Positions 29,723 to 38,425 of a DNA stretch of 64,000 bases are shown piece by piece. Within the stretch, counting starts at the first letter, position 1; the number at the start of each line of letters is the position of its first letter. The stretch is from positions 1,116,001 to 1,180,000 of the forward strand of contig NZ_QPKJ02000001.1 of assembly GCF_003344625.1 (NCBI RefSeq), in the 5' to 3' direction. Source of the DNA: Solirubrobacter deserti (GTDB lineage Bacteria; Actinomycetota; Thermoleophilia; Solirubrobacterales; Solirubrobacteraceae). The translations under genes and the position numbers were made by a program. Below the pieces are notes generated by a model. It was not told the origin of the DNA, made no database searches, and saw only the letters and a list, made by a program, of their open reading frames with translations.

Positions 29723-32664
29723 CAGCGCGGCCTCCCGTGACGCCGGTTGCGCGGCTTGCGTTCCTTGGCCGCTTCGTTGTCCCCGTTGCCGCCGTTGGCC
29801 GGCGGCGTGCTGCCGTCCCCACCACTCGGCGGGGTGACGCCGCCGTTCGCCCGGGCGCGGGCGCGACGGCCACCCACCGGGCGCCCGCCGGCGGCCGCCG
29901 CCGCCGCCGTCGCGGCCGGCTGGCGCGTGGTCGACTCTTCTTGGATCCCGAGGTCCTGCACCATCTCCTGGAACTCGGTCGCCGAGACCTCCTGGCCGGG
30001 AGGCGCGGACACCGAACGGCGCTTGCGCTCCTTGGGCTGGACGTCGATCGGGCCGCCCTGGTCGGCGACCGCGTACGCGGGCACCGTGCCGAGGCGCTCG
30101 AGGATGCGCGCGTGGCGGGCGCGGAACGCCGGCTCGCGTTCCTTCCAGTGCTGGAGCACCGGCGTGGCGATGAAGATCGAGGAGTAGGTACCGGACGCGA
30201 TGCCGATGAACAGCGCGAACGCGAAGTCCCGCAGGGTCTCGCCGCCGAACAGCATCAGCGCGAGCACCGGCAGCAGCGTGCAGAAGGACGTCGCCAGCGA
30301 GCGGACGATGACCTCCGACAGCGACCGGTTCACGATCTGCGAGAACGCGGCGCTCGGCATGCGTGGCACGTTCTCTCTGATTCGGTCCATCACGATGATG
30401 GTGTCGTACAAGGAGTAACCCAAGACGGTCAGGAGCGCCGCGACCGTCGACGTCGTCACCTCCAGGCCGAGCAAGGCGTAGACGCCGGCGACGATCAGGA
30501 TGTCGTGCATGACGGCGATCAAGACCGGCACGGTGAACTTGGGCTCGAACCGCAGCGCCAGGTAGACCGTGATCACCAGCAGCGACGCGATGATCGCGAT
30601 CAAGGCGGAGTTCGCGACCGACTCGCCGAAGCTCGGGCCGATCTCCTCCACGTTCGGTTCCGGGTTGCCGAACTCGTCGTCGAGCGCGTTGTTGACCGCG
30701 TCGACGTCGACACCCTCCTCCGTGGAGATCTGGACGACATTCGGGCCGAGCGCCTCGTTGTCGAGCGTCTGGATCTTCGCGTCGGCGAGACCGAGCGGCG
30801 CGACCGTCTCGCGCACCTGGTCGACCGTCGCGGCCTCGCGCAGCGGCGCGGTGATCCGCGAGCCGCCCTCGAAGTCGATGCCGAAGTTGATGCCGTTGGC
30901 CGACATCGCCAGCGCGCAGGCCAGCAGGATGATGCCCGACGCGGAGAAGAACCACTTGGCCTTCCCCATGTAGTCGATCTTGAAGTCGTGCTTCTTCTCG
31001 CCCGCGCCGAGCGCCCACTTGCCGCTCAGCAGGCGCGTGTTGCGCAGCGAGTACAGGATCGCCTGCGTCGCGAGCACCGCGGTCAGCAGCGACAGGATGA
31101 CGCCGAGGCCGAGGGTGAAGGCGAAGCCCTGCACGCCCGAGGTGGCGAGGATGAAGAGGATGAACGCGACGAGGAACGTGACGATGTTCGCGTCCACGAT
31201 CGCCGTCAGGCCCTTGCGGTAGCCCGTGACGATCGCCGTGCCGACCGATCTCCCGGCCCGCACCTCCTCTTTGACGCGTTCGAAGATGACGATGTTCGCG
31301 TCCGCGGCGACGCCGAGCGTGAGGATCATGCCCGCGATGCCCGGCAGCGTCAGCGTGATCGGGATCAGCTTGACGACGGCGAACGTGTACAGCGCGTAGA
31401 TGACCATCGCGAGCGTCGCGACGATGCCCAGCACGCGGTAGAAGACGATCAGGAAGAGCGCGACGATGATGAAGCCGGCGATGCCCGCGAGCAGGCCCTG
31501 GTCGAGCGCCTGCTGACCGAGCGTCGCGGACACCTGCGAGCGCGAGACCTCGGTGAGCTCCAGCGGCAGGGCGCCGATCTTGAGGATCGTCGCCAGGTCC
31601 TGGGCGGACTCGATCGTGAACGAGCCGGAGATCTGCGCGCCGGTCGAGCCGTCAATCCCCTCGGAGTTCTCGCGCCAGTTGATGTACGGCGCGGAGACGA
31701 GCTCGTTGTCGAGGGCGATCGCGAAGTGCTGCGAGGTCTGCAGCGGGTCCCCGCCGAGGGCGTTGTCCGCGCCTCGCTCGGCGACGTGCCGCGTGATCGC
31801 CTGGAAGGCGGCGCGACCCTTGTCGGTGAAGTTGAACGTGACGATCGGCTCGTTGCCGAGCGTCGTGTCGAAGCTCTGCTCCGGGTCCTTGATGTCCGTG
31901 CCGGAGAGGCCGGGACGGTCCTGGATGACCCACCAGCGGTCGGGATCGGGATCGTCGGGCTCGGCCTTCTGCTCGCGCAGGACCAGCACGCCCGCGGGCA
32001 CCTCGATGACCTCGGCCTTGCTGCGCAGGTTCTCCGGGACGGAGTCGAGCGCGTCCTCACGCGAGGGGAAGTTGCTGCCGGACGGGCCGATCGGCTCCTT
32101 CGTGTCCCGGTTGAACACGTAGAAGGCCGGCTCGCGCGCGGCGACGGACGGGCCGCCGGGCGAGTCGTCGTCGAGCGGGTTCAGACCCGTGCCGATGCCG
32201 ACGTCCGTGCACTTGGACGCCTGCTCGACGGCCGTGCGCAGTCCGCTGATCGCCTGACGCTGGTTGGAGTTCTGGTCCGGGTCGGTCTTGCAGTCCTCGT
32301 TGAGGAGGTTCGCTTCCCAGTCGTAGAAGTACAGCTGGGCGGTCGAGCCGACCTGCTCGGCCGCGGCCTCGGCGTCGGTGACGCCCGGCAGGTTGACCTC
32401 GATCTGGTCGTTGCCGGTCTGCATGAGCTCGGCTTCGGAGACGCCGAACTCGTTCACGCGCTGCTGCATCAGGTCCAGCGTGCGCTGCATCGCCTCGGGC
32501 GTGAGCGGTGATTGAGGCGTGCCTTCCGCCTTGTAGACCAGCTGCGAGCCGCCCTGGAGATCCAGGCCCAGCACCGTTGGCTTGGTGGCCACGACGTAGA
32601 TCGATCCCCCGACCAGGAGGGCTACGAGCAGCAGGATGAAAGATGATCGGCGGCGTTCAGACAT
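29722..32664 (-). CDS. secDF: fused protein-export membrane protein SecDF
   Basis: A 980-residue fusion of SecD and SecF, RND-type proteins that use the proton motive force to pull secreted proteins across the membrane. SecD half: first helix at residues 8-26, GLDLQGGSQLVYKAE (the D1 motif), a large external P1 domain (60-350), then helices with LPGIAGMILTLGVAADANIVIFERV near residue 455. SecF half from about residue 565: GINFGIDFEGGSRI near residue 590, LLTVLGYSLYDTIIVMDRIREN near residue 750. A disordered Pro/Arg-rich tail follows from about 880. The ATG at 32664 follows a normal leader. Neighbouring ruv genes match the usual actinobacterial order, but no yajC is present. Confidence 0.96.
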   Translation of the reverse strand: MSERRRSSFILLLVALLVGGSIYVVATKPTVLGLDLQGGSQLVYKAEGTPQSPLTPEAMQRTLDLMQQRVNEFGVSEAELMQTGNDQIEVNLPGVTDAEAAAEQVGSTAQLYFYDWEANLLNEDCKTDPDQNSNQRQAISGLRTAVEQASKCTDVGIGTGLNPLDDDSPGGPSVAAREPAFYVFNRDTKEPIGPSGSNFPSREDALDSVPENLRSKAEVIEVPAGVLVLREQKAEPDDPDPDRWWVIQDRPGLSGTDIKDPEQSFDTTLGNEPIVTFNFTDKGRAAFQAITRHVAERGADNALGGDPLQTSQHFAIALDNELVSAPYINWRENSEGIDGSTGAQISGSFTIESAQDLATILKIGALPLELTEVSRSQVSATLGQQALDQGLLAGIAGFIIVALFLIVFYRVLGIVATLAMVIYALYTFAVVKLIPITLTLPGIAGMILTLGVAADANIVIFERVKEEVRAGRSVGTAIVTGYRKGLTAIVDANIVTFLVAFILFILATSGVQGFAFTLGLGVILSLLTAVLATQAILYSLRNTRLLSGKWALGAGEKKHDFKIDYMGKAKWFFSASGIILLACALAMSANGINFGIDFEGGSRITAPLREAATVDQVRETVAPLGLADAKIQTLDNEALGPNVVQISTEEGVDVDAVNNALDDEFGNPEPNVEEIGPSFGESVANSALIAIIASLLVITVYLALRFEPKFTVPVLIAVMHDILIVAGVYALLGLEVTTSTVAALLTVLGYSLYDTIIVMDRIRENVPRMPSAAFSQIVNRSLSEVIVRSLATSFCTLLPVLALMLFGGETLRDFAFALFIGIASGTYSSIFIATPVLQHWKEREPAFRARHARILERLGTVPAYAVADQGGPIDVQPKERKRRSVSAPPGQEVSATEFQEMVQDLGIQEESTTRQPAATAAAAAAGGRPVGGRRARARANGGVTPPSGGDGSTPPANGGNGDNEAAKERKPRNRRHGRPR

Positions 32665-32733
32665 GCGAAATCACGCGAAGAGGGTACTCGGGCGCGGCGA
32701 CGGCCGCTGCGCGGACGGATAGGTTTTCTGGCG

Positions 32734-33183
32734 CTACCTGGACGGCGTCAGGACGAGCAACAAGCCGCCGTCATCATCGTAGGCCGGAAACAGATCCGCG
32801 ACCGCTTTCGCGGGCAGATCGCCTTCGGCGTTGACGACGACCGACTTCCCGAGACGGCGGACTCCCCATTCCAGGGCCGTCCCGACATGATCCTCGCCTC
32901 CGTCGAAGTCGAGGCCGAGGACATCTCGCACCGGCCGGCCGATGACCTTCTCGTCGGAGAGACCGGTGAGCTCGCGAGAGCCACGGCCGCAACCGATGAT
33001 CCGGCCCTCCTTGTCACAGACGAAGAAGGCGGCGTTGGGCGCGGGGTAGTAGTCGTCCAACAGCTCGAACAGGAAGCCGAAACCGCACTTCGAGCACCCT
33101 TTGGGCACGTTGCGGAAGCCGGACGTCCGCTCATTGGCGGTCGTGCGGTTGCCGCAGTTCGGGCAGATGAACAGATGGGCCAT
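32734..33183 (-). CDS. zinc-ribbon plus PAS domain protein
   Basis: A 149-residue soluble protein. The N-terminus has two Cys knuckles (FICPNCGNRTT and KGCSKCGFGF, residues 6-37). A PAS-like fold follows (about 45-148, NAAFFVCDKEGRIIGCGRGS, then DEKVIGRPVRDVLG), ending in LLLVLTPSR. PAS domains sense light, redox state or ligands, or bind partners; there is no kinase, HTH or other output domain, so it must signal by protein contact. It lies between ruvB and secDF, where yajC normally lies. TACCCT ends 10 nt upstream of the ATG and no Shine-Dalgarno sequence is seen. Confidence 0.8.
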   Translation of the reverse strand: MAHLFICPNCGNRTTANERTSGFRNVPKGCSKCGFGFLFELLDDYYPAPNAAFFVCDKEGRIIGCGRGSRELTGLSDEKVIGRPVRDVLGLDFDGGEDHVGTALEWGVRRLGKSVVVNAEGDLPAKAVADLFPAYDDDGGLLLVLTPSR

Positions 33184-33234
33184 CAGAGAAGTGAGGGTAG
33201 CCCTGGCCTTAAACGGACGCTATGGGCTGTTTGG

Positions 33235-34269
33235 CTAGAACAGCCCGGCCGGCTCCTGCGGGGGTTCCAGGCCCAGGTGCCGGAAGGCGTGCGGGGTCGC
33301 GCAGCGCCCCCGTGGGGTGCGCTGGATGAAGCCGCACTGGAGCAGGTACGGCTCGTAGACGTCCTCGATCGTGTCCTGCTCCTCGTGCACGGCGACCGCG
33401 AGCGTGGACAAACCAACTGGTCCGCCTCCGAACCGCTCGCAGATCACGGCGAGAATCTCGCGGTCCAGCCGGTCCAGGCCCTCGTGGTCGACGCCCATGG
33501 CGTCGAGCGCCTTGTAGGCCGTCTGCGCGTCCACGGCGCCGTTGCCGTGGACCTGCGCGTAGTCGCGCACGCGCTTGAGCAGGCGGTTGGCCACGCGCGG
33601 GGTCCCGCGCGAGCGCTCGGCGACGGCGCGCGCACCGTCCATGTGGACGGCCACGCCGAGCACGTGCGCGCTGCGGGCGACGATCGCGGCCAGCTCCTCG
33701 GCGTCATAGAGATCCAGCCGGTGCTGGATGCCGAAGCGGTCGCGCAGCGGGGTGCTGAGCAGGCCCGCGCGGGTGGTCGCCCCGATCAGCGTGAACGGCG
33801 GGATCGGCAGCGTGACGACCTTCGCCCCCGCTCCCACGCCGAACGTGATGGGCAGCTCGCCGTCCTCCATCGCGGGATAGAAGGTCTCCTCCACCGCGCG
33901 CGGCAGCCGGTGGATCTCGTCCACGAAGAAGACGCTGCGGGGCTCGAGGTCGGTCAGGAAGGCCGCGATGTCCCCCTTGCGCTCGAGCGCCGGGCCGGCC
34001 GTCTGCACGAACGGGACCTCGAGCTCCTCGGCCACGATCCGCGCCAGCGACGTCTTGCCCAGGCCGGGCGGGCCCGCCAGCAGCACGTGGTCGAGCGCCT
34101 CGTTGCGGGCGGCGGCGGCCTGGATGGACACCTGCAGCTGTGCCTTGAGCGCGGGCTGGCCGACGAACTCGTCCAGCCGACGCGGGCGCAGCGACTGCTC
34201 AGCTTCGTCGTCTTCGCGCACGTGCGGGGTCTGAATCCGGTCGACGTCGGCGCCGGGGGTGCGGATCAT
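33235..34269 (-). CDS. ruvB: Holliday junction branch migration ATPase RuvB
   Basis: A 344-residue AAA+ motor. Walker A GPPGLGKTSLA near residue 67, Walker B VFFVDEIHRL near residue 115, sensor 1 IGATTRAG near residue 160, the arginine-finger region STPLRDRFG, and the C-terminal winged helix (GPVGLSTLA ... PYLLQCGFIQRTPRGR). Six-membered rings pump DNA through RuvA-held junctions. The ATG overlaps the ruvA stop by 4 nt, in a ruvC-ruvA-ruvB operon. Confidence 0.97.
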   Translation of the reverse strand: MIRTPGADVDRIQTPHVREDDEAEQSLRPRRLDEFVGQPALKAQLQVSIQAAAARNEALDHVLLAGPPGLGKTSLARIVAEELEVPFVQTAGPALERKGDIAAFLTDLEPRSVFFVDEIHRLPRAVEETFYPAMEDGELPITFGVGAGAKVVTLPIPPFTLIGATTRAGLLSTPLRDRFGIQHRLDLYDAEELAAIVARSAHVLGVAVHMDGARAVAERSRGTPRVANRLLKRVRDYAQVHGNGAVDAQTAYKALDAMGVDHEGLDRLDREILAVICERFGGGPVGLSTLAVAVHEEQDTIEDVYEPYLLQCGFIQRTPRGRCATPHAFRHLGLEPPQEPAGLF

Positions 34270-34844
34270 CGGCGCGACACCTTGAGGGCGTGGGTGATCA
34301 GGGCCTCCGGCGTGTCACCGGACGCGCCGTCGAGCAGCTTGTCGATCTCGTGCGCCGCGAAGCCCAGGCCGATCAGGCCTTCGCGAGCCTGCGCGTGCGG
34401 GTCGTCGCCGAGCTTGGTGACCGTGATCGGGTCGTGCTGGACGTCCGGGATCTTCGTCTTGAGCTCGACGATGATGCGCTCCGCCGTGCGCTTGCCGATG
34501 CCCGGCACGGCGGTGAGCCGCGCCGTGTCCGATGCGGCCACCGCGGAGAGCAGCTCGCGCGGCGGGCCGCCGCTGAGCACCGCCAGCGCCATCTTCGGCC
34601 CGACGCCCTGGACACCGATCAGCAGCAGGAACAGGTCGCGTTCCTCCTCGGTGGCAAAGCCCATCAGCGTCATCGCGTCCTCGCGCACGATCAGATGCGT
34701 GAAGAGCGTCACGTCCTCGCCGATGCGCGGGACGTGGCTCAGCGTCTCGGCCGACACGTTGAGGCGGTAGCCGACGCCGCCGCACGAGACGACGACGTGG
34801 TCGCCGCGCCGCACCGCGACCTCACCGGAGACGAGCGCGATCAC
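34266..34844 (-). CDS. ruvA: Holliday junction recognition protein RuvA
   Basis: A 192-residue protein of normal length. It starts MIALVSGEVAVRRGDHVVV (OB fold), followed by the two helix-hairpin-helix segments (LLIGVQGVGPKMALAVL and LTAVPGIGKRTAERI) and, after a flexible linker, the C-terminal UBA-like domain III (LIGLGFAAHEIDKLL) that binds RuvB. It overlaps both neighbours by 4 nt. Confidence 0.96.
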   Translation of the reverse strand: MIALVSGEVAVRRGDHVVVSCGGVGYRLNVSAETLSHVPRIGEDVTLFTHLIVREDAMTLMGFATEEERDLFLLLIGVQGVGPKMALAVLSGGPPRELLSAVAASDTARLTAVPGIGKRTAERIIVELKTKIPDVQHDPITVTKLGDDPHAQAREGLIGLGFAAHEIDKLLDGASGDTPEALITHALKVSRR

Positions 34845-35386
34845 GCGCTCACCCCGCGCGGGCTGGCGGCGCGCCGCGCCGCGGCGTGGGGCGCCGCCCC
34901 TTCGAGCGCGGCCTGCAGCGGCGCGCCGTTGGCGTGGCAGATCGCGACCGCGAGCGCGTCGGCCGCGTGGTCGGGCGTCGGCAGCTCGGGCAGCGACAGG
35001 AGGGTCTGGACCATGCGCTGCACCTGCTCTTTCCCGGCCCGGCCGGAGCCCGTGACCGCCGTCTTGACCTGCTGGGGCGTGTAGGACGCGCAGCGCACCG
35101 CGCGCTGGCCGGCGGCGAGGATGACCACGCCGCGCGCCTGCCCGACCGCGAAGGCGCTGCGAGCGTTGCTGCCGAAGTACAGGTCTTCGACCGCCACCGC
35201 TTCGGGCTTGTAGGTGTCCATCAGCTCCCCCACGCGGGCGTGGATGTGGGCGAGCCGCAGCCCGGCGTCCGTGCCCGCGCGCGTCTCGATCACGCCGCCG
35301 TCCAGCGCGACGACGCGGCCGCGCTGGTGCGCGACTACGCCGTAGCCGGTGTTGGCGACGCCAGGGTCGATCCCGAGGACGATCAC
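34841..35386 (-). CDS. ruvC: Holliday junction resolvase RuvC
   Basis: A 181-residue RNase H-fold nuclease that cuts Holliday junctions. The four acidic catalytic residues are present: Asp in LGIDPG (residue 6), Glu in AVEDLYFG near residue 65, and the Asp pair in PDHAADALA near residue 138. I chose the GTG at 35386, which has GGGGG 5 nt upstream; a GTG at 35392 in the same frame overlaps that G-tract and is less likely. The stop overlaps ruvA by 4 nt. Confidence 0.95.
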   Translation of the reverse strand: MIVLGIDPGVANTGYGVVAHQRGRVVALDGGVIETRAGTDAGLRLAHIHARVGELMDTYKPEAVAVEDLYFGSNARSAFAVGQARGVVILAAGQRAVRCASYTPQQVKTAVTGSGRAGKEQVQRMVQTLLSLPELPTPDHAADALAVAICHANGAPLQAALEGAAPHAAARRAASPRGVSA

Positions 35387-35426
35387 GTGCACCCCCCGAA
35401 TTCTGCGCGGAGGGTCGGACGCCTTC

Positions 35427-35837
35427 CTACGTGGGCAAGGACGAGCCCGCGAAGCCGAAGAACCAGACCGCGAACACGACCAGCGCGAGCGCGACCGACA
35501 CGATCATCACCGTGTCGAGCACCCCGCCGCGTGCGGTTGACGTGCGCTCGGCGCGCATCGAGCGCAGCCACGACGCGCGGTGACGCCCCCGCTCGCGGCC
35601 CGTCAGCCGGCTGTGCAGGCGGTCCAGCCAGCCGAGCAGCTTGGCCACGATCGCCATCCCGATCGGTAGGCCGACCAGGATCAGCAGGTACGGGCCGGCG
35701 CTCGGCCGTGAGGAGTCGGCGAGCTGCGCGGCGGCGTAGATCAACCCCAGCGGGACCCCGATCCACATCACGATCGAACCGGCCGCCATCAGCAGCACGA
35801 GCAGCAGCGCGGGCGGCGAGTACGGTGAGCGCAGCAT
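35427..35837 (-). CDS. small membrane protein, function unknown
   Basis: A 136-residue protein with membrane helices near residues 10-38 and 47-65, a basic cytoplasmic loop (residues 70-100, RLTGRERGRHRASWLRSMR), and a third helix near the C-terminus (VMIVSVALALVVFAVWFFGF). It lies directly upstream of ruvC with a 40-bp gap and could share its transcript. No family motif recognised. Confidence 0.65.
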   Translation of the reverse strand: MLRSPYSPPALLLVLLMAAGSIVMWIGVPLGLIYAAAQLADSSRPSAGPYLLILVGLPIGMAIVAKLLGWLDRLHSRLTGRERGRHRASWLRSMRAERTSTARGGVLDTVMIVSVALALVVFAVWFFGFAGSSLPT

Positions 35838-35881
35838 CCCCGGGCATTCATGTTCCCGGAATCCGTTGCGACAATCGTCAC

Positions 35882-36622
35882 GTGTACCGCGAGCTCGCTC
35901 CCCCGCCCGACCTGGCCGCCTCGGTCGCGTGCGTGTGGTCGAGCGTCTCGCGCGGCGGCGTGATCCTGCCCGACGGCTGCGTCGACGTCGTCTGGCGTGG
36001 GGACCGGCTGATCGTCGCGGGCCCGGCGACCGCGGCGGTCGCGGCCGGCGTGCCGCTCGGCGTGCCGGTGTTCGGCGTGCGTTTCCGGCTGGGCGCGGCC
36101 GGCGCGGCGCTCGGGTTGCCCGCGGTGGAGCTGGCCGACGCCGCCGTGGACGCCGAGGAGGTGTTCGGCCGCGGCGCGTCCGAGCGCGTGGCCGCGGGCG
36201 GGATGCCGGCGCTGCTGGAGCTGGTGCGCGCGCGGCTGCGGCCCGTGGACCCACTGGACCGCGCGGCGGCGCTGGCGATGGCGCGCCCCGAGACGCGGGT
36301 GGCGAGCCTGGCGCCCGAGCTGGGCGTGAGCGAGCGCCAGCTGCGGCGCCGCTTCCTGGACGCGGTCGGCTACGGACCGAAGACGCTCGGCCGCATTCTT
36401 CGCTTCCAGCACTTCCTGGAGCTCTCGGGGCGCGGCAGCGATCTCGCTCGGCTCGCGCTCGACGCGGGCTACGCCGACCAGGCGCATCTGACGCGCGAGG
36501 CCAAGCGGCTCTCCGGGCGCACGCCCGCCGAGCTGATCGCCTCGGGAGCCGGCGCGGCGGGCGAACGTGTCCGTTCCGTTCAAGCGGTCGGTGCGCCCGG
36601 CGCGTACCGTCCGGCGGGATGA
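35882..36622 (+). CDS. AraC family transcriptional regulator with DUF6597-like N-terminus
   Basis: A 246-residue protein. The N-terminal half (residues 1-120, with YRELAPPPDLAASVACVW and LPDGCVDVVWRG) matches the sensing domain found in a subset of AraC proteins, where a GC[VM]D motif follows a short barrel. The C-terminal HTH (about 130-225) has two helix-turn-helix units, VASLAPELGVSERQLRRRF and LARLALDAGYADQAHLTREAKRL. The GTG at 35882 follows GACAAT by 6 nt, so the mRNA may be leaderless. Its stop overlaps the start of the next gene by 4 nt, so it probably regulates or is co-regulated with that protein. Confidence 0.85.
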   Translation: MYRELAPPPDLAASVACVWSSVSRGGVILPDGCVDVVWRGDRLIVAGPATAAVAAGVPLGVPVFGVRFRLGAAGAALGLPAVELADAAVDAEEVFGRGASERVAAGGMPALLELVRARLRPVDPLDRAAALAMARPETRVASLAPELGVSERQLRRRFLDAVGYGPKTLGRILRFQHFLELSGRGSDLARLALDAGYADQAHLTREAKRLSGRTPAELIASGAGAAGERVRSVQAVGAPGAYRPAG

Positions 36623-37458
36623 TCGACCGAGCCGAGCAGTACATCTGGAAGACCGCCCGCGTGCTCGAGCAGCGGCGGTTCGAGGCCGTGTTCAAGGACG
36701 GCGACCCCGCGGCGGTCAAGGCCGCGCTGGAGCCCTACAAAACCGCGGACGGCGGCTACGGCTACGCGCTGGAGCCCGATGGGCGCGGCCCGACGAGCCA
36801 GCCGCCGCACATCTGGACCGCGCTGGACACGCTGGAGGACGTCGACGCCACCGACCCGCGCGTGCCCGACCACCTCCAGGCGATCACCGCGCCGGACGGC
36901 GGCGTGCCGGTCGCGACGCCGAACATGGCCGAGTGGCCGGTCGCGCCGTGGTGGGCGATCGGCACCGAGGGCTCGCTGCTGGCGACCGCCCTGCTGTTCG
37001 CGCCGCTGTCCAAGCACGTCGCGCACCCGTGGCTCAACCGCGCGGAGACGTTCCTGTGGGACGCGGTCGACGCGATCGAGACCACGCACCCGTACGAGGT
37101 CGAAGCCGCGGTCACGTTCCTGGACGCCGCTTCGGACCGCCCGCGCGCCGAGGCCGCCGCGCAGCGCCTCGGGCAGCTCGTCCGCGAGCAGAACCTCGTC
37201 GGCGCGCAGCCCGAGGGCTACGGCGAGGGCGAGATCCACCACCCGCACGACTTCGCCAAGCGCGCCGACAGCCTCGCGCGGCAGTGGTTCTCCGACGAGG
37301 AGCTCAACGCCTCCCTTGACCATCTCGAGTCGCGCCAGGCCGAGCACGGCGGCTGGGACATCACGTGGCCCGTGTGGACGCCCGCGATCGCGATCGAGTG
37401 GAGCGGGCTGATGACGATCGGAGCGCTCCAGACGCTCCGATCGTACGGACGCGTCTGA
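36619..37458 (+). CDS. alpha/alpha-toroid (terpene-cyclase/prenyltransferase-fold) protein of unknown function
   Basis: A 279-residue soluble protein with repeated QW-like elements: KTADGGYGYALEPDG near residue 41, TAPDGGVPVAT near residue 92, and EHGGWDITWPVW near residue 244. These recall squalene-cyclase-like alpha/alpha toroids, but no DxDD or DDxxD acid motif is visible, so enzymatic cyclase activity is doubtful. The ATG at 36619 overlaps the AraC-family gene by 4 nt. A strong hairpin follows the stop codon. A role tied to the regulator's signal is possible. Confidence 0.7.
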   Translation: MIDRAEQYIWKTARVLEQRRFEAVFKDGDPAAVKAALEPYKTADGGYGYALEPDGRGPTSQPPHIWTALDTLEDVDATDPRVPDHLQAITAPDGGVPVATPNMAEWPVAPWWAIGTEGSLLATALLFAPLSKHVAHPWLNRAETFLWDAVDAIETTHPYEVEAAVTFLDAASDRPRAEAAAQRLGQLVREQNLVGAQPEGYGEGEIHHPHDFAKRADSLARQWFSDEELNASLDHLESRQAEHGGWDITWPVWTPAIAIEWSGLMTIGALQTLRSYGRV

Positions 37459-37471
37459 CCCTCCTGGCGGC

Positions 37472-37500
37472 GGGAGTTTCGCCCCTGGGCGAACACTCCC
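37472..37500. terminator. hairpin between convergent genes, probable terminator
   Basis: GGGAG-TTCGCC pairs with GGCGAA-CTCCC with a small internal bulge. It sits 14 bp after the toroid-protein stop and 28 bp before the end of yebC, so it could serve both directions. Confidence 0.5.
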
Positions 37501-37527
37501 CGCTGAGGCGAGCCCGCAGGGCGAGCC

Positions 37528-38277
37528 TTAGCCCGCGACCCGCTCCAACACTTCGGCGGGAACGTCGAAGTTCGCGTGGATCTCGTCGGTGTCGTCGAGG
37601 TCCTCGAGGGTGTCGATCAGCTTCATGAGCTTGGTCGCGCCCTCCTCGTCGAGCGGCACGGTGGTCTTCGGCCGGTACTGCACCGAGAACTCGGTGACCT
37701 CGATGTCGGCCTCGGTCAGCGCCGTGCGCACCGCGGTCAGGTCCGACGGCTCGCAGATGACCTCGAAGACGTCCTCGTCCATGACGATGTCCTCGGCGCC
37801 GGCGTCCACCGCGGGCATCAGGTCGTCCTCCGAGTAGCGCTGGCCGTCGACCAGGCAGACGCCCTTCTTGTCGAACAGGTACGCGACCGAGCCGGGCTCG
37901 CCGAGGCTGCCGCCGTGCTTGCCGAACGCGTGGCGGACCTCCGCGCTGGTGCGGTTGCGGTTGTCCGTGAGCGCTTCGACGAGCAGCGCCACGCCGCCGG
38001 GGCCGTAGCCCTCGTACATGACGGCGTCGTAGGACTCGGTGTCCGCGCCCGCGCCGGTGCCCTTGGCGATCGCTCGCTCGATGTTGTCCTTGGGCATCGA
38101 GGCGGCCTTCGCCTTCTGCACGGCCAAGCCGAGGGCCGGGTTGCCGTCGACGTCGCCGCCGCCCTCCTTCGCCGCGACGGTGATCGCCCGCGCGAGCTTG
38201 GTGAAGAGCTTGCCGCGACGCGAGTCGACGATCGCCTTCTTGTGCTTGATCCCCGCCCACTTGGAATGACCGGCCAT
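37528..38277 (-). CDS. yebC: YebC/PmpR family protein (TACO1-like)
   Basis: A 249-residue protein of standard length, starting MAGHSKWAGIKHKKAIVDS and containing the family's GYGPGGVALLVEALTDNRNRT near residue 88 and the acidic C-terminal domain. YebC proteins were long annotated as DNA-binding regulators and are now linked to relief of ribosome stalling at proline stretches. In many actinobacteria the gene lies just before ruvC; here an AraC/toroid pair and a membrane protein lie between. The ATG follows TAGAAT by 7 nt, a probable leaderless start. Confidence 0.95.
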   Translation of the reverse strand: MAGHSKWAGIKHKKAIVDSRRGKLFTKLARAITVAAKEGGGDVDGNPALGLAVQKAKAASMPKDNIERAIAKGTGAGADTESYDAVMYEGYGPGGVALLVEALTDNRNRTSAEVRHAFGKHGGSLGEPGSVAYLFDKKGVCLVDGQRYSEDDLMPAVDAGAEDIVMDEDVFEVICEPSDLTAVRTALTEADIEVTEFSVQYRPKTTVPLDEEGATKLMKLIDTLEDLDDTDEIHANFDVPAEVLERVAG

Positions 38278-38284
38278 GCGTCGG

Positions 38285-38290
38285 ATTCTA
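38285..38290 (-). promoter_or_regulatory. -10 element (TAGAAT) of yebC
   Basis: TAGAAT, one mismatch from the -10 consensus, ends 7 nt before the yebC ATG with no ribosome binding site between. It is the best-matching case of the leaderless pattern in this window. Confidence 0.6.
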
Positions 38291-38425
38291 GAAGAGGCAA
38301 ACAAAGTCCGACACGGCCTGGAGAGCCGTGCGTCATCACGGTCGACACGCCGGTGACCCAGGGGCTGACACGCGCCCCGCACAGACCGCACCGGCGGCTC
38401 TAACACGACCAAGGAAGTGCTCCCC

